From the NCBI RefSeq assembly GCF_012272835.1, contig NZ_JAAWWK010000005.1:389951-453950 (forward strand): DNA of 64,000 nt, given 5' to 3'. The notes beneath the pieces are model-generated. The model worked only from the letters and a program-made list of their open reading frames with translations, was not told where the DNA came from and ran no database searches. Positions 34,749 to 43,152 of this stretch are shown here, in pieces. Positions within the stretch are counted from its first letter, which is position 1. Each line of letters opens with the position of its first letter. A program made the translations under genes and the position numbers. Source of the DNA: Spongiibacter thalassae. Lineage in GTDB: Bacteria > Pseudomonadota > Gammaproteobacteria > Pseudomonadales > Spongiibacteraceae.

Positions 34749-35276
34749 CTAGCCCATTGAGCCGCCAAAATTACCGAGGAAGTCGCCCTTGCCGAGCGCG
34801 AGACCGTTATGGCGTAGCAGGTTGTAGGCGGTCGTCACATGGAAGTAGAAATTGGGTAGCACAAAGCCTTGCAAGTAGGTTTTGCCGTCGGGGAAGCTGA
34901 GTGAAAAATTAGGCGCTGGATTGAAGCTGAGGGCGCGCTCGGCGCTTCCTGCAAAGCGGGCTTCGTCGATACCGGCGAGCAGTCCCAGGGTGGTGTCGAT
35001 GCGTTTTACCAATTCTTCAATAGTGGATTCGGTGTCGTCAATGCTGGGCAAATTGGCTTCGGTGAGACGGCTCACACCGTTTTTCGCCATGTCGCAGGCA
35101 ATTTGCACCTGTTTGCTCAGTGGGAACATGTCTGGGAACAGGCGGCTATTGAGCAGCACCGTCTCGTCGATATTTTTTTCCCTGGCATAGTCGGCCGCCT
35201 TTAACAGAATACTTCTCAGGCTGTTAAGGCCAGTGGTCAGCGGTTTGATACTGGCTTGGTACATTGAAAAACTCAT
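34749..35276 (-). CDS. DUF1993 domain protein
   Basis: A 175-residue soluble helical protein matching the DUF1993 pattern: SMYQASIKPLTTGLNSLRSIL at the start, LFPDMFPLSKQVQIACDMAK in the middle and LPNFYFHVTTAYNLLRHNG near the end. The family has a four-helix DinB-like bundle with a possible metal site; function is unknown. ATG 35276 is set by AAGGA nine bases upstream, and an in-frame ATG at 35294 is less likely. It stands alone between a converging operon and the divergent ilvA gene. Confidence 0.85.
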   Translation of the reverse strand: MSFSMYQASIKPLTTGLNSLRSILLKAADYAREKNIDETVLLNSRLFPDMFPLSKQVQIACDMAKNGVSRLTEANLPSIDDTESTIEELVKRIDTTLGLLAGIDEARFAGSAERALSFNPAPNFSLSFPDGKTYLQGFVLPNFYFHVTTAYNLLRHNGLALGKGDFLGNFGGSMG

Positions 35277-35462
35277 CGTGGTGTCCTTATTCATTGTTGT
35301 CGGGAGTTATTATTGCCGAGGCCTAGTGGAACAGTAAGCGCGCTCCGCAGCCAGCGATTTCTCGCTGTGCCACCGTCAGCAGCTGCGCTTTGGGCGGCGA
35401 CGCGGTAGACTTGCGGGCTTGCACTTTTTTTCGCTGCCTCGCTATCGGAGCTGTTAAGTCAT

Positions 35463-36980
35463 ATGCCGCAAAGCTATATCAAAAAAATACTCGATGCCCG
35501 CGTTTACGATGTTGCCATTGTCACGCCGGTAGATGAAGCGCGACTGCTGTCCAAACGCCTCAATAACAATATTCTGCTGAAGCGGGAAGACCTGCAGCCG
35601 GTATTTTCGTTCAAGCTGCGCGGTGCTTACAACAAGATGATGCACCTGACCGAAGAAGAGCGGGCCAAGGGCGTAGTGGCGGCCTCTGCCGGTAACCACG
35701 CCCAGGGGCTGGCGCTGTCGGCGCTGAAGCTGGGAGTGAAAGCGACTATCGTTATGCCCAAGACGACGCCGCAGATCAAGGTTGACGCGGTGCGTTCCAG
35801 GGGCGGTAAGGTGGTGCTGCACGGCGACACCTACGACGAGGCCTCCGGCTACGCCAAAAAACTGGTCGAAGAAAAGGGGATGGTTTACGTCCACCCCTAC
35901 GACGACCCCGAGGTCATTGCAGGTCAAGGCACCGTGGGTATGGAGATTCTACGCCAGGTGACGGGGCCGTTGGATGCGGTGTTTGTACCGGTGGGCGGGG
36001 GTGGCCTGGCGGCGGGTGTCGCGGCCTATATCAAATATGTACGCCCTGAGGTGAAGGTGATTGCGGTCGAGCCGGAGGATGCCGCCTGCTTGAAGGTGGC
36101 AATGGAAAAGCAGCGCCGGGTGACCCTGAAGGAAGTGGGCTTGTTTGCCGACGGTGTGGCGGTTGCGCAAATTGGCAAAGAGACATTCAGAGTGCTGCGC
36201 AAAACCATCGACGGGGTGATGACCGCCAATACCGATGAAATCTGCGCGGCGATCAAGGATATTTTCGACGATACCCGCTCCATTGCCGAGCCGGCAGGCG
36301 CGTTGGCGCTGGCGGGGCTGAAAAAATATATCGAAGAAAATGGTTGTGAGGGGCAGACCCTGCTGGCCATCGACAGTGGCGCCAATACCAATTTTGACCG
36401 CCTGCGCTATATTTCCGAGCGCACCGAAATCGGCGAGCAGCGCGAGGCAATCCTCAGTGTGACGATCCCGGAGCGGCCAGGCAGCTTCAAAAAATTCTGT
36501 GCGGCATTGGGCAAGCGCAATATCACTGAATTCAATTATCGCTTCGGCAGTGCCCGGGAAGCGCAGATTTTTGTCGGCGTGTCGGTGGCCAGTGGTGGCG
36601 ACGGGCGCAGTGAGCTGGTCGAAGCCCTGCAGGCGCTGGATTATCCTGTGGTGGATATGACCGACAACGAGATGGCTAAACTGCATATTCGCCATATGGT
36701 CGGCGGTCACCGTCCTGAGGCGGTGATCAGTGAGCTGCTATACCGTTTTGAATTCCCCGAGCGGCCCGGTGCGTTGATGAACTTTCTGACCAAGCTGGGC
36801 AATCGCTGGAATATTTCACTGTTCCACTACCGCAATCACGGAGCGGCCTATGGTCGTGTGTTGGTGGGTTTGCAGGCGGCTCCCGAGGAGCGCAAGGACA
36901 TTGAAGTGTTTCTCGACAAGCTGGCCTACCCCTACCACGAAGAGAGCGATAACCCCGCTTACCAACTGTTTCTTAGCTAG
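35463..36980 (+). CDS. ilvA: Threonine ammonia-lyase, biosynthetic
   Basis: A 505-residue PLP enzyme making 2-oxobutanoate from threonine for isoleucine synthesis. The cofactor lysine is Lys51 in PVFSFKLRGAYNKM. AASAGNHAQGLALSA holds the substrate loop and VPVGGGGLAAGVA the phosphate cup. Two C-terminal ACT-like regulatory domains (about 325-410 and 420-505, each opening with an ERPG motif) indicate the long, isoleucine-inhibited form, not the short catabolic one. Length is close to E. coli IlvA. The ribosome binding site is weak. It is monocistronic and converges on the cyclo-ligase gene. Confidence 0.96.
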   Translation: MPQSYIKKILDARVYDVAIVTPVDEARLLSKRLNNNILLKREDLQPVFSFKLRGAYNKMMHLTEEERAKGVVAASAGNHAQGLALSALKLGVKATIVMPKTTPQIKVDAVRSRGGKVVLHGDTYDEASGYAKKLVEEKGMVYVHPYDDPEVIAGQGTVGMEILRQVTGPLDAVFVPVGGGGLAAGVAAYIKYVRPEVKVIAVEPEDAACLKVAMEKQRRVTLKEVGLFADGVAVAQIGKETFRVLRKTIDGVMTANTDEICAAIKDIFDDTRSIAEPAGALALAGLKKYIEENGCEGQTLLAIDSGANTNFDRLRYISERTEIGEQREAILSVTIPERPGSFKKFCAALGKRNITEFNYRFGSAREAQIFVGVSVASGGDGRSELVEALQALDYPVVDMTDNEMAKLHIRHMVGGHRPEAVISELLYRFEFPERPGALMNFLTKLGNRWNISLFHYRNHGAAYGRVLVGLQAAPEERKDIEVFLDKLAYPYHEESDNPAYQLFLS

Positions 36981-36996
36981 GCCTTGGGGGCTGTAT

Positions 36997-37602
36997 TTAA
37001 CCGGCGCAGGCGATCCATTCGCGGTCGGTGACGATGGCATCAAGGGGGACGTCCCAGCGAGCTGTTGGCAGGTGGTCAGTCTGCTGAAAGCTGTACCCCC
37101 AGCCTACCAGCAAGGGTTTGTTACTGCGCTGGTCGCGTTGTCGCCGCCGGGCGAAGCATCGGTCGTAATAGCCTCCACCCATGCCCAGCCGATTGCCCTG
37201 CCGGTCGAAGGCAACCAGCGGCACGATCACCATATCCAGTGAATCCGCTCGGCGACGGCGCAGGGGGTTGGGTTCGCCAATGCCGTAACGGTTGCGGCGC
37301 AGAGTGTGGCCGAGCCGGTAGTGTACAAAGGTCATGTGTTTTTGCTTCGGCGACACCACCGGCACATAGCAGTGTTTGTGCCGTTGCTGGCAGTGGCGGA
37401 TCAATGGCAGAGTCGGTAGCTCGCCCTGGCTAGGCAGGTATACCGCGACATGTCTGGCCCGTCGGAACTCGGGGCGTTTTAGCAGTTGGCGCAGGGCGGC
37501 CATACTGGCTTGTTGTTGGTGCCGGGGGCTGAGCTCGCGCCGCCGTTGGCGCAGCTGCTGACGCAGGGACTGGCGAGTGCAAAGGTCGCTGTGAGATGGC
37601 AT
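36997..37602 (-). CDS. 5-formyltetrahydrofolate cyclo-ligase
   Basis: A 201-residue ATP-dependent enzyme turning 5-formyl-THF into 5,10-methenyl-THF. The basic N-terminal helix SLRQQLRQRRRELSPRHQQQ is typical. YLPSQGELPT and the phosphate-site signature FDRQGNRLGMGGGYYDRCF identify the family (YgfA/Fau). It is rich in arginine, especially in the first two thirds. It lies directly downstream of the 6S RNA gene on the same strand, the conserved zapA-ssrS-ygfA order of gammaproteobacteria, so processing from a shared transcript is expected. Confidence 0.93.
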   Translation of the reverse strand: MPSHSDLCTRQSLRQQLRQRRRELSPRHQQQASMAALRQLLKRPEFRRARHVAVYLPSQGELPTLPLIRHCQQRHKHCYVPVVSPKQKHMTFVHYRLGHTLRRNRYGIGEPNPLRRRRADSLDMVIVPLVAFDRQGNRLGMGGGYYDRCFARRRQRDQRSNKPLLVGWGYSFQQTDHLPTARWDVPLDAIVTDREWIACAG

Positions 37603-37637
37603 ACCGAGCCTGTTCGGGTCGATGTTGGCGATGGCAA

Positions 37638-37818
37638 GGATAAGGCCCCGGGGTACCGCTGGCCGCTTGGCCCTTGAACCCAGCGGTTCAAGGTGGAACG
37701 CCCCGCGGGATTTTCAGGCTTTCCGTCGCGCGGACATGCACACAAATCCCGACTGGATTGTTCCGGGTATAAAAGCATCGGCTCAGGGGTCTGACGGCCT
37801 GGCAAATACCTCAGGGTT
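37638..37818 (-). ncRNA. ssrS: 6S RNA
   Basis: On the minus strand the hallmark boxes appear in order: CCCCTGAGCCGAT after a closing-stem 5' arm, then CACCTTGAACC and GGTTCAAGGG forming the apical stem near the 3' end. The spacing gives about 181 nt, close to the 184 nt of E. coli. A -10 box TATACT at 37825-37830 puts the start near 37818; the 3' end near 37638 is approximate. 6S RNA mimics an open promoter and sequesters sigma-70 RNA polymerase in stationary phase. The place between zapA and the cyclo-ligase gene is the conserved one. Confidence 0.92.
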
Positions 37819-37891
37819 GGGCGAAGTATAACTTTTGTGTGAAGCAGTTAACAGGGTCGTGGGGCTAAGGACTTACCCCGATAGGCTTTAT

Positions 37892-38239
37892 TTAGCCCAT
37901 GTCGAGTTGCCGTACAGTATTCAGCGTATCGTCAATTTTGCCGCCAATGCGCTTGGCCGCGGCGGCCTCGGCTTCACTGGTCACGCCGCCAAGACTGGCC
38001 TGACGGAGTTCATAGCTGATGTTCAATGCCGCCATAACGGCAATGCGCTCCAGGCCAATGATTTTCCCCGAGGCGCGAATGCTGCGCATTTGCTGGTCGA
38101 GGTATTTGGCGGCTTGCATCAGGCCAACCTGCTCTTCGCTGGGGCAGGCGACTTGATATTCCTTGTCGAGGATTTTGACGGTAACCGTCTCTTTAGTCAC
38201 GGTGGTATCTCCGGGCGGCGGATTGGGTGGGAGGCTCAT
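37892..38239 (-). CDS. zapA: Cell division protein ZapA
   Basis: A 115-residue cytosolic protein that cross-links FtsZ filaments. After a proline-rich start, VTVKILDKEYQVACPSEEQV is the ZapA core strand and helix, followed by LMQAAKYLDQQMRSIRASGK and IGLERIAVMAALNISYELRQ, which is the typical dimerisation coiled coil. Its ATG overlaps the stop of the upstream ZapB-like gene by four bases (ATGA). 6S RNA lies immediately downstream. Confidence 0.93.
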   Translation of the reverse strand: MSLPPNPPPGDTTVTKETVTVKILDKEYQVACPSEEQVGLMQAAKYLDQQMRSIRASGKIIGLERIAVMAALNISYELRQASLGGVTSEAEAAAAKRIGGKIDDTLNTVRQLDMG

Positions 38240-38445
38240 GCTTCTTTCTCCAGCGCCCGCAGACGCTGGATCATTGCCTCAACTTTGCTGCGGGCCGTGT
38301 CCGTTTTCTCAATCAATTGCTCGCGCTCGGTCTTCCATTGGCGGGCCTCGGATTTCAGCGAACGATTTTCGCGGTCCAGCTGCTTGCAGAGTTCGATCAG
38401 CTCATCCACTTTTCGTTCCAGAATCTGTAGTTGTCGCTCATCCAT
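38236..38445 (-). CDS. ZapB-like coiled-coil protein (TIGR02449 type)
   Basis: A 69-residue protein that is coiled coil almost end to end: DERQLQILERKVDELIELCK, then QLDRENRSLKSEARQWKTER and a final helix RSKVEAMIQRLRALE. The QLDREN.SL segment is shared with ZapB and the small TIGR02449 family, always found before zapA. It probably helps ZapA at the division ring. ATG 38445 gives the compact form; an upstream in-frame ATG (38496) adds 17 basic residues. Its stop overlaps the zapA start. Confidence 0.87.
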   Translation of the reverse strand: MDERQLQILERKVDELIELCKQLDRENRSLKSEARQWKTEREQLIEKTDTARSKVEAMIQRLRALEKEA

Positions 38446-38596
38446 TGTTGTTGGTGTCCGTGCCCGTTGTGGAGGTTTCAATAGTAGAGCGGCCACTATT
38501 CACGGGTCAATGACCGAGGGCGGCGTATTCGATTTTAGGCGGCAAGGGCGCTACCATGCGCACCTGTTTGAATGTCACGTTATTGGGATTGCCGGA

Positions 38597-39175
38597 ATGG
38601 CCGATATAGTAGATCACGACGATTTAGCCAATGTATTTTTGGGAATGGGCGCCCTGCAGTCTCCGGCGGAACTGCATGGCTATGCGGTGGGCTTTATCGC
38701 CGTGGGCGGTCGCACAGAACGCAGCGGCTGGTTAAAGCACTGCTGCGACCTGCTGGATATTGAAAACCCGGACCCGGAACAAAGCGATGAGCTGTTCCGA
38801 GTGTACACCGCAGCCAAAACCGCGTTGGCGTCGGATGACCTCGCCCTGCAATTACTGCTGCCGGGGGATGAGTTGGATCTTGATCAACGCATTGCCAGTC
38901 TCGGTCAGTGGGTACAGGGCTTTCTAACCGGCTTCGCGATGGCCGGTAAACAGCTGCAGAAGGACGGCGGCAGTCTGGAGGCACTGAGTAGCGACAGCCG
39001 CGAGGCGCTCAGTGACCTTGCGGCGATTGCCCAGATTTCCGCAGACGAGGCGGGGGCTGAGGGGGCCGAGCAGGACTTCTTTGAAATATGTGAATACGTG
39101 CGCGTGGTGGCGATGACGGTAAATACCGAATGTAACCGGCCCCAGGGGCCTACAGCGGGCGAGCGTTTGCATTAA
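38597..39175 (+). CDS. ygfB: UPF0149 (YgfB/YecA) family protein
   Basis: A 192-residue helical protein, the same length as E. coli YgfB. It opens MADIVDHDDLANVFLGMGAL and carries SPAELHGYAVGFIAVGG, WVQGFLTGFAMAG and EICEYVRVVAMTV, all characteristic of UPF0149. The reading frame stays open far upstream, but that part is antisense to zapA, so I start where the family starts. Its role is unclear; in Pseudomonas a YgfB affects antibiotic tolerance. It is followed by pepP and ubiH as in E. coli. Confidence 0.88.
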   Translation: MADIVDHDDLANVFLGMGALQSPAELHGYAVGFIAVGGRTERSGWLKHCCDLLDIENPDPEQSDELFRVYTAAKTALASDDLALQLLLPGDELDLDQRIASLGQWVQGFLTGFAMAGKQLQKDGGSLEALSSDSREALSDLAAIAQISADEAGAEGAEQDFFEICEYVRVVAMTVNTECNRPQGPTAGERLH

Positions 39176-39253
39176 TTGGTTTGTGTGTGCCTGTGATAAG
39201 CTCAGCCGTGGTGCCCTGCGCCTTTTTCGTCCCGCTGCGACCAATCAGAGAAA

Positions 39254-40588
39254 ATGATGAGTATCACTAAACAGGAATTTGCCCGTCGTCGTAAGAATCT
39301 CATGGAATTACTGGAGCCGGGTAGCATTGCGATTATCCCCTCCGCCAGAATGCTGACCCGCAGCCGTGACTCCGAGTACCCCTTTCGCCAGGACAGCGAC
39401 TTTTATTACCTGACCGGCTTTGATGAGCCAGACGCGGTGTTGGCACTGCTGCCGGGGCGAGAGGCCGGAGAGGTGGTGCTGTTTTGTCGCGACCGTGATC
39501 CGGCAATGGAGCTGTGGACCGGGTATCGCGCCGGCCCGGAGGGGGCGGTGGCGCGCTACGGCGCCGACGATGCGTTTCCGATTACCGATATAGATGACAT
39601 TCTGCCGGGGCTGATTGAGGGTCGGCAGCGGGTGTATTACGCCATGGGCCGCCATGCGGAGTTCGATCAGCAGGTAATGACCTGGGTGAATGTAATCCGC
39701 TCCAAGGTGCGCAGCGGTGCCGAGCCGCCGGGTGAATTTCTCGACCTCGACCACCTGCTGCACGACATGCGCCTGTTCAAAAGTGCGGCGGAGTTGCGGG
39801 TCATGCGGCGGGCGGGGGAGATTTCTGCCCGCGCCCATGAGCGCGCGATGAAGTTCTGTCGCCCGGGGGTGTATGAGTATCAACTGGAGGCTGAAATTCT
39901 CCACGAATTTGCCATGGCAGGTGCGCGTTTCCCCGCCTACAGCAGCATCGTGGGTGCCGGGGTAAACGGCTGTATTCTTCACTATGTGGAAAACAGCAGT
40001 CAGATTCGCGACGGCGATCTGGTATTGATTGATGCGGGCTGCGAGCTGGATTTTTACGCCGCTGATATTACCCGCACCTTTCCCGCCAATGGCCGCTTCA
40101 GTCCGGAGCAGCGGGCCTTGTATGAAGTGGTGCTGGCTTCGCAAAAGGCGGCGTTTGAGGTGATTCGCGCGGGTAACCACTGGAATCAGGCCCATGAAGA
40201 AACCGTTCGGGTTATCACTGAAGGGCTGTGTGAGCTGGGCTTACTCAAAGGCGACGTGAGTGAGCTGATTGCCAATGAGGCCTATCGACCCTTTTATATG
40301 CACCGAGCGGGACATTGGTTGGGGATGGATGTTCACGACGTGGGCGATTACAAGGTGGGCGGCACCTGGCGCTTGCTGGAGCCGGGCATGGTAATGACCG
40401 TTGAGCCGGGTATTTATGTCGCGCCGGACAATTTGGATGTTGAGGAGCGCTGGCGTGGAATCGGTATTCGCATCGAGGATGATGTAGTGGTGACCCGGGA
40501 GGGTTGCGACATTCTCACCGCCGACGTTCCCAAGGAAGTTGATGATATCGAGGCGCTGATGGCGGAGGCCCAGCGTGGCGACGGCTGA
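39254..40588 (+). CDS. pepP: Xaa-Pro aminopeptidase P
   Basis: A 444-residue dimetal peptidase releasing N-terminal residues next to proline. The N-terminal domain has ARRRKNLMELLEPGSIAIIP and FRQDSDFYYLTGFDEPDAV. The creatinase-fold domain has VLIDAGCELDFYAADITRTF with the two metal aspartates, HRAGHWLGMDVHDVGDY with the catalytic histidines, and MTVEPGIYV plus GIGIRIEDDVVVT with the two glutamates. Start is ATG 39254 or 39257. Its 3' end overlaps ubiH by 14 bp, indicating a coupled operon. Confidence 0.96.
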   Translation: MMSITKQEFARRRKNLMELLEPGSIAIIPSARMLTRSRDSEYPFRQDSDFYYLTGFDEPDAVLALLPGREAGEVVLFCRDRDPAMELWTGYRAGPEGAVARYGADDAFPITDIDDILPGLIEGRQRVYYAMGRHAEFDQQVMTWVNVIRSKVRSGAEPPGEFLDLDHLLHDMRLFKSAAELRVMRRAGEISARAHERAMKFCRPGVYEYQLEAEILHEFAMAGARFPAYSSIVGAGVNGCILHYVENSSQIRDGDLVLIDAGCELDFYAADITRTFPANGRFSPEQRALYEVVLASQKAAFEVIRAGNHWNQAHEETVRVITEGLCELGLLKGDVSELIANEAYRPFYMHRAGHWLGMDVHDVGDYKVGGTWRLLEPGMVMTVEPGIYVAPDNLDVEERWRGIGIRIEDDVVVTREGCDILTADVPKEVDDIEALMAEAQRGDG

Positions 40589-41834
40589 CTACGATGTCGT
40601 GATCGCCGGTGGCGGCATGGTCGGCGCCAGCCTCGCCCTGTGCCTGCATCAACACAGCGGCGGCGCGTTGCGGGTGGCGGTGGTGGAAAGCTTTCCCCTG
40701 CCGCCGTTGTCGGTGGAGCAGCCGGAATACCGCCCCAGCTTCGATGCCCGTTCCACCGCGCTGTCCTACGGCAGTGCCGAAATTTATCGCCAGCTGGGTC
40801 TGTGGCCGCAGCTGGCCGAAAAGCTGGCCACCATTGAGGCGATTCAGGTGTCTGACCGGGGGCACTTTGGCAGCGTGCTGATGGAAAAGGCTGATCTGGG
40901 GTGGCCGGCGCTGGGGTATGTGGTTGAAAACGCCTGGCTGGGTAACAGCCTGTTGCGCTATTTACGACTGAATACCGCGGTCGAGTTTATTACTCCGGCA
41001 AGGGTTGAAGCGGTTGAATTAACGGCGTCGCGGGCGACCCTGACCCTGAATTGCGGGGAGGTGGCTGAATCCCGTAGCGCCAGCCTGCTGGTTGTTGCCG
41101 ACGGTGCGGAGTCGGGGCTGTGTGAGCGATTGGGTATTCATCGCCATGTCGATGACTATGGCCAGACCGCGATTATTGCCAATATCGGCACCGAAAAGCC
41201 CCACGGTGGCACCGCGTACGAGCGCTTTACCGCCGACGGCCCACTGGCCATGCTTCCGCTGACCCCGGATGTGAGCGGAATGTCCCGGTCGGCCCTGGTG
41301 TGGACCTTTGCGGAGGATCGCGCGGATGAGGCCATGGCCTGGTCGGAGGAGGAGTTTTTGCGCCGTTTGCAGGAGGCCTTCGGTTACCGCCTTGGTCATC
41401 TGCGCAAGCTGGGGCAGCGCGCGTGTTTTCCACTGACACTGAGCTGTGCCGACGAGCAGATACGCCGCCGTCTGGTGGTGATGGGCAATGCGGCCCACGC
41501 CCTGCACCCGGTTGCCGGGCAGGGGTTTAATCTTGCCCTGCGCGACGCCGACAGCCTCGCGAAAATTCTCGCCAAAGCCCGTCAGTCGGGTAAGGATATC
41601 GGCGATTTAGCCGTGCTGAAATCCTATCTGAATGCCCAGCAGGGCGATCAGCGCTTGACCACACTTTTTTCTGACCGCGTGACCAAAATCTTCAGCAACC
41701 GTCAGCCGCTGCTGAGTCTGGCGCGCAACCTGGGATTACTGGTGCTGGATGTCAGTGCGCCATTGAAGTCCCGCTTTACCGCCCGCGCCGCGGGTATTGT
41801 AAATGGCCGAGGAGGAGATGCCGCCAATGGCTGA
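40575..41834 (+). CDS. ubiH: 2-octaprenyl-6-methoxyphenol hydroxylase
   Basis: A 419-residue FAD monooxygenase of ubiquinone synthesis. The FAD loop VVIAGGGMVGASLALCLHQ is at the N-terminus, LLVVADGAES is the DG motif, and VVMGNAAHALHPVAGQGFNL the second FAD motif. The GNAA form in place of GDAA is what E. coli UbiH shows. The start is GTG with GGAGG six bases upstream, inside the end of pepP. It lies directly ahead of a second hydroxylase of the same family, with eight bases of overlap. Confidence 0.93.
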   Translation: MATADYDVVIAGGGMVGASLALCLHQHSGGALRVAVVESFPLPPLSVEQPEYRPSFDARSTALSYGSAEIYRQLGLWPQLAEKLATIEAIQVSDRGHFGSVLMEKADLGWPALGYVVENAWLGNSLLRYLRLNTAVEFITPARVEAVELTASRATLTLNCGEVAESRSASLLVVADGAESGLCERLGIHRHVDDYGQTAIIANIGTEKPHGGTAYERFTADGPLAMLPLTPDVSGMSRSALVWTFAEDRADEAMAWSEEEFLRRLQEAFGYRLGHLRKLGQRACFPLTLSCADEQIRRRLVVMGNAAHALHPVAGQGFNLALRDADSLAKILAKARQSGKDIGDLAVLKSYLNAQQGDQRLTTLFSDRVTKIFSNRQPLLSLARNLGLLVLDVSAPLKSRFTARAAGIVNGRGGDAANG

Positions 41835-43056
41835 GCGCGCCCTGGAGTCCTTTGACCTGATAGTTGTCGGTGCGGGTATGGCCGGTGCCGCAGTGGCGTT
41901 GGCCATGGCGGAGGAAAATCTTAAAGTCGCCCTTATTGACGGACAAAAAATGCCCGAGGGTTGGCCGCCGGTGCTGGACGATTCGGTGCTGGACTACGAT
42001 GCCAGGGTGAGTGCACTCACCGCGGCATCGCGACAGTTCCTCGATGAGCTCGGGGTGTGGCAGGGGATTGTTGAGCGCCGCGCCTGCGCCTACCGGGATA
42101 TGGAGGTGTGGGATGCAGAGGGCACCGGGCGTATTCACTTTTCTGCCGCCGAGGTGAATCAGTCCGCGCTGGGGCATATTGTGGAAAACCGCTTGGTAAA
42201 CGCGGGCCTGCTGGAGGCGCTGCGCGCTAGCCGCGTGCAATGTGTGCTGGGCGCGCCGGTGAAGAGTTATCGTCGGGAGGCGGGGCGCGGTGTGCTGGAG
42301 TTGGAGGACGGTCGCCGTCTGGGCAGTCCTCTGGTGGTGGCCGCCGATGGTGCGAATTCCCGGTTGCGGGAGGCCGGTGGCTTTCAGACTCGGGAATGGA
42401 ATTACCATCACCATGCCATCGTCTGCACGGTGGAGACCGAAAGCCCCCACCAGGACCGCGCCTGGCAACGGTTTTTACCGGAGGGGCCGCTGGCCTTTCT
42501 GCCGCTGGCGGATGCGGCGGGTAGTGGACGCTACTGCTCGATTGTGTGGTCGGCATTGCCCGATGTGGCCACTCAGTTAATGGGATTGGATGACGACGCC
42601 TTTGCGCAGTCGTTGACCCGACACTTCGAGGGACGCTTGGGTGAGGTGCTGGCCTGTAGCAAGCGCTTTTCCTTTCCGCTGCGCCAGCGCCACGCGGTGG
42701 ATTATGTCAAAGACGGTATTGTGCTCGTCGGCGATGCGGCCCACACCATTCACCCCCTGGCGGGGCAGGGTATCAATCTTGGGTTTGCCGATGCCCAGGC
42801 GCTGGCCGACGAACTCAAGCGGGCACTGCGCCGTGGCTTGATGCTCAGTGACAATGTGGCTCTGGCGCGCTATCAGCGCCGCCGCAAGGGTGACAATCTG
42901 GCGATGATGGCGGCTATGGAAGGCTTTCAGCATTTGTTTGAAAGCCCCGCGATGCCATTGCGACTGGCGCGTAATCTTGGCATGAGCTTGCTTGATCGCG
43001 CAGTGCCCCTCAAGCGGCAGATCATTGCCCGGGCGATGGGTTTGCCTGTGCTCTGA
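41827..43056 (+). CDS. ubiI: UbiH/UbiF/VisC-family FAD hydroxylase
   Basis: A 409-residue FAD monooxygenase. LIVVGAGMAGAAVALAMAEE is the FAD loop, LVVAADGANSRLREAGG the DG motif and IVLVGDAAHTIHPLAGQGIN the GD motif; all are intact. Position after ubiH matches E. coli visC (ubiI), which hydroxylates C5 of the quinone ring, but UbiF-type C6 activity or broader specificity is possible. I use ATG 41827, nine bases after AGGAGGAG; ATG 41803 and 41818 are in frame. It ends the pepP-ubiH-ubiI operon. Confidence 0.88.
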   Translation: MAERALESFDLIVVGAGMAGAAVALAMAEENLKVALIDGQKMPEGWPPVLDDSVLDYDARVSALTAASRQFLDELGVWQGIVERRACAYRDMEVWDAEGTGRIHFSAAEVNQSALGHIVENRLVNAGLLEALRASRVQCVLGAPVKSYRREAGRGVLELEDGRRLGSPLVVAADGANSRLREAGGFQTREWNYHHHAIVCTVETESPHQDRAWQRFLPEGPLAFLPLADAAGSGRYCSIVWSALPDVATQLMGLDDDAFAQSLTRHFEGRLGEVLACSKRFSFPLRQRHAVDYVKDGIVLVGDAAHTIHPLAGQGINLGFADAQALADELKRALRRGLMLSDNVALARYQRRRKGDNLAMMAAMEGFQHLFESPAMPLRLARNLGMSLLDRAVPLKRQIIARAMGLPVL

Positions 43057-43099
43057 CCTGTTCCGGCAAAACAAAAGCCTTCTGCGTCTTGAGTTAAGT

Positions 43100-43118
43100 A
43101 ATGATAATAATTATCATT
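43100..43118. promoter_or_regulatory. Fur box upstream of the iron transporter
   Basis: AATGATAATAATTATCATT is a near-perfect 19-bp dyad of the Fur consensus (GATAAT-type hexamers). It lies 35 bp before the binding-protein start codon, where bound Fur would block RNA polymerase. Iron repression of the two transport genes is therefore very likely. Confidence 0.9.
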
Positions 43119-43152
43119 GCCGATTAACATTTTCCCTTTGGATTGTTCTACT

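Noticed and set aside
37835..38596. Upstream part of the open frame that ends as ygfB
   Set aside because: This part is antisense to zapA and the ZapB-like gene; the UPF0149 family begins at the ATG at 38597.
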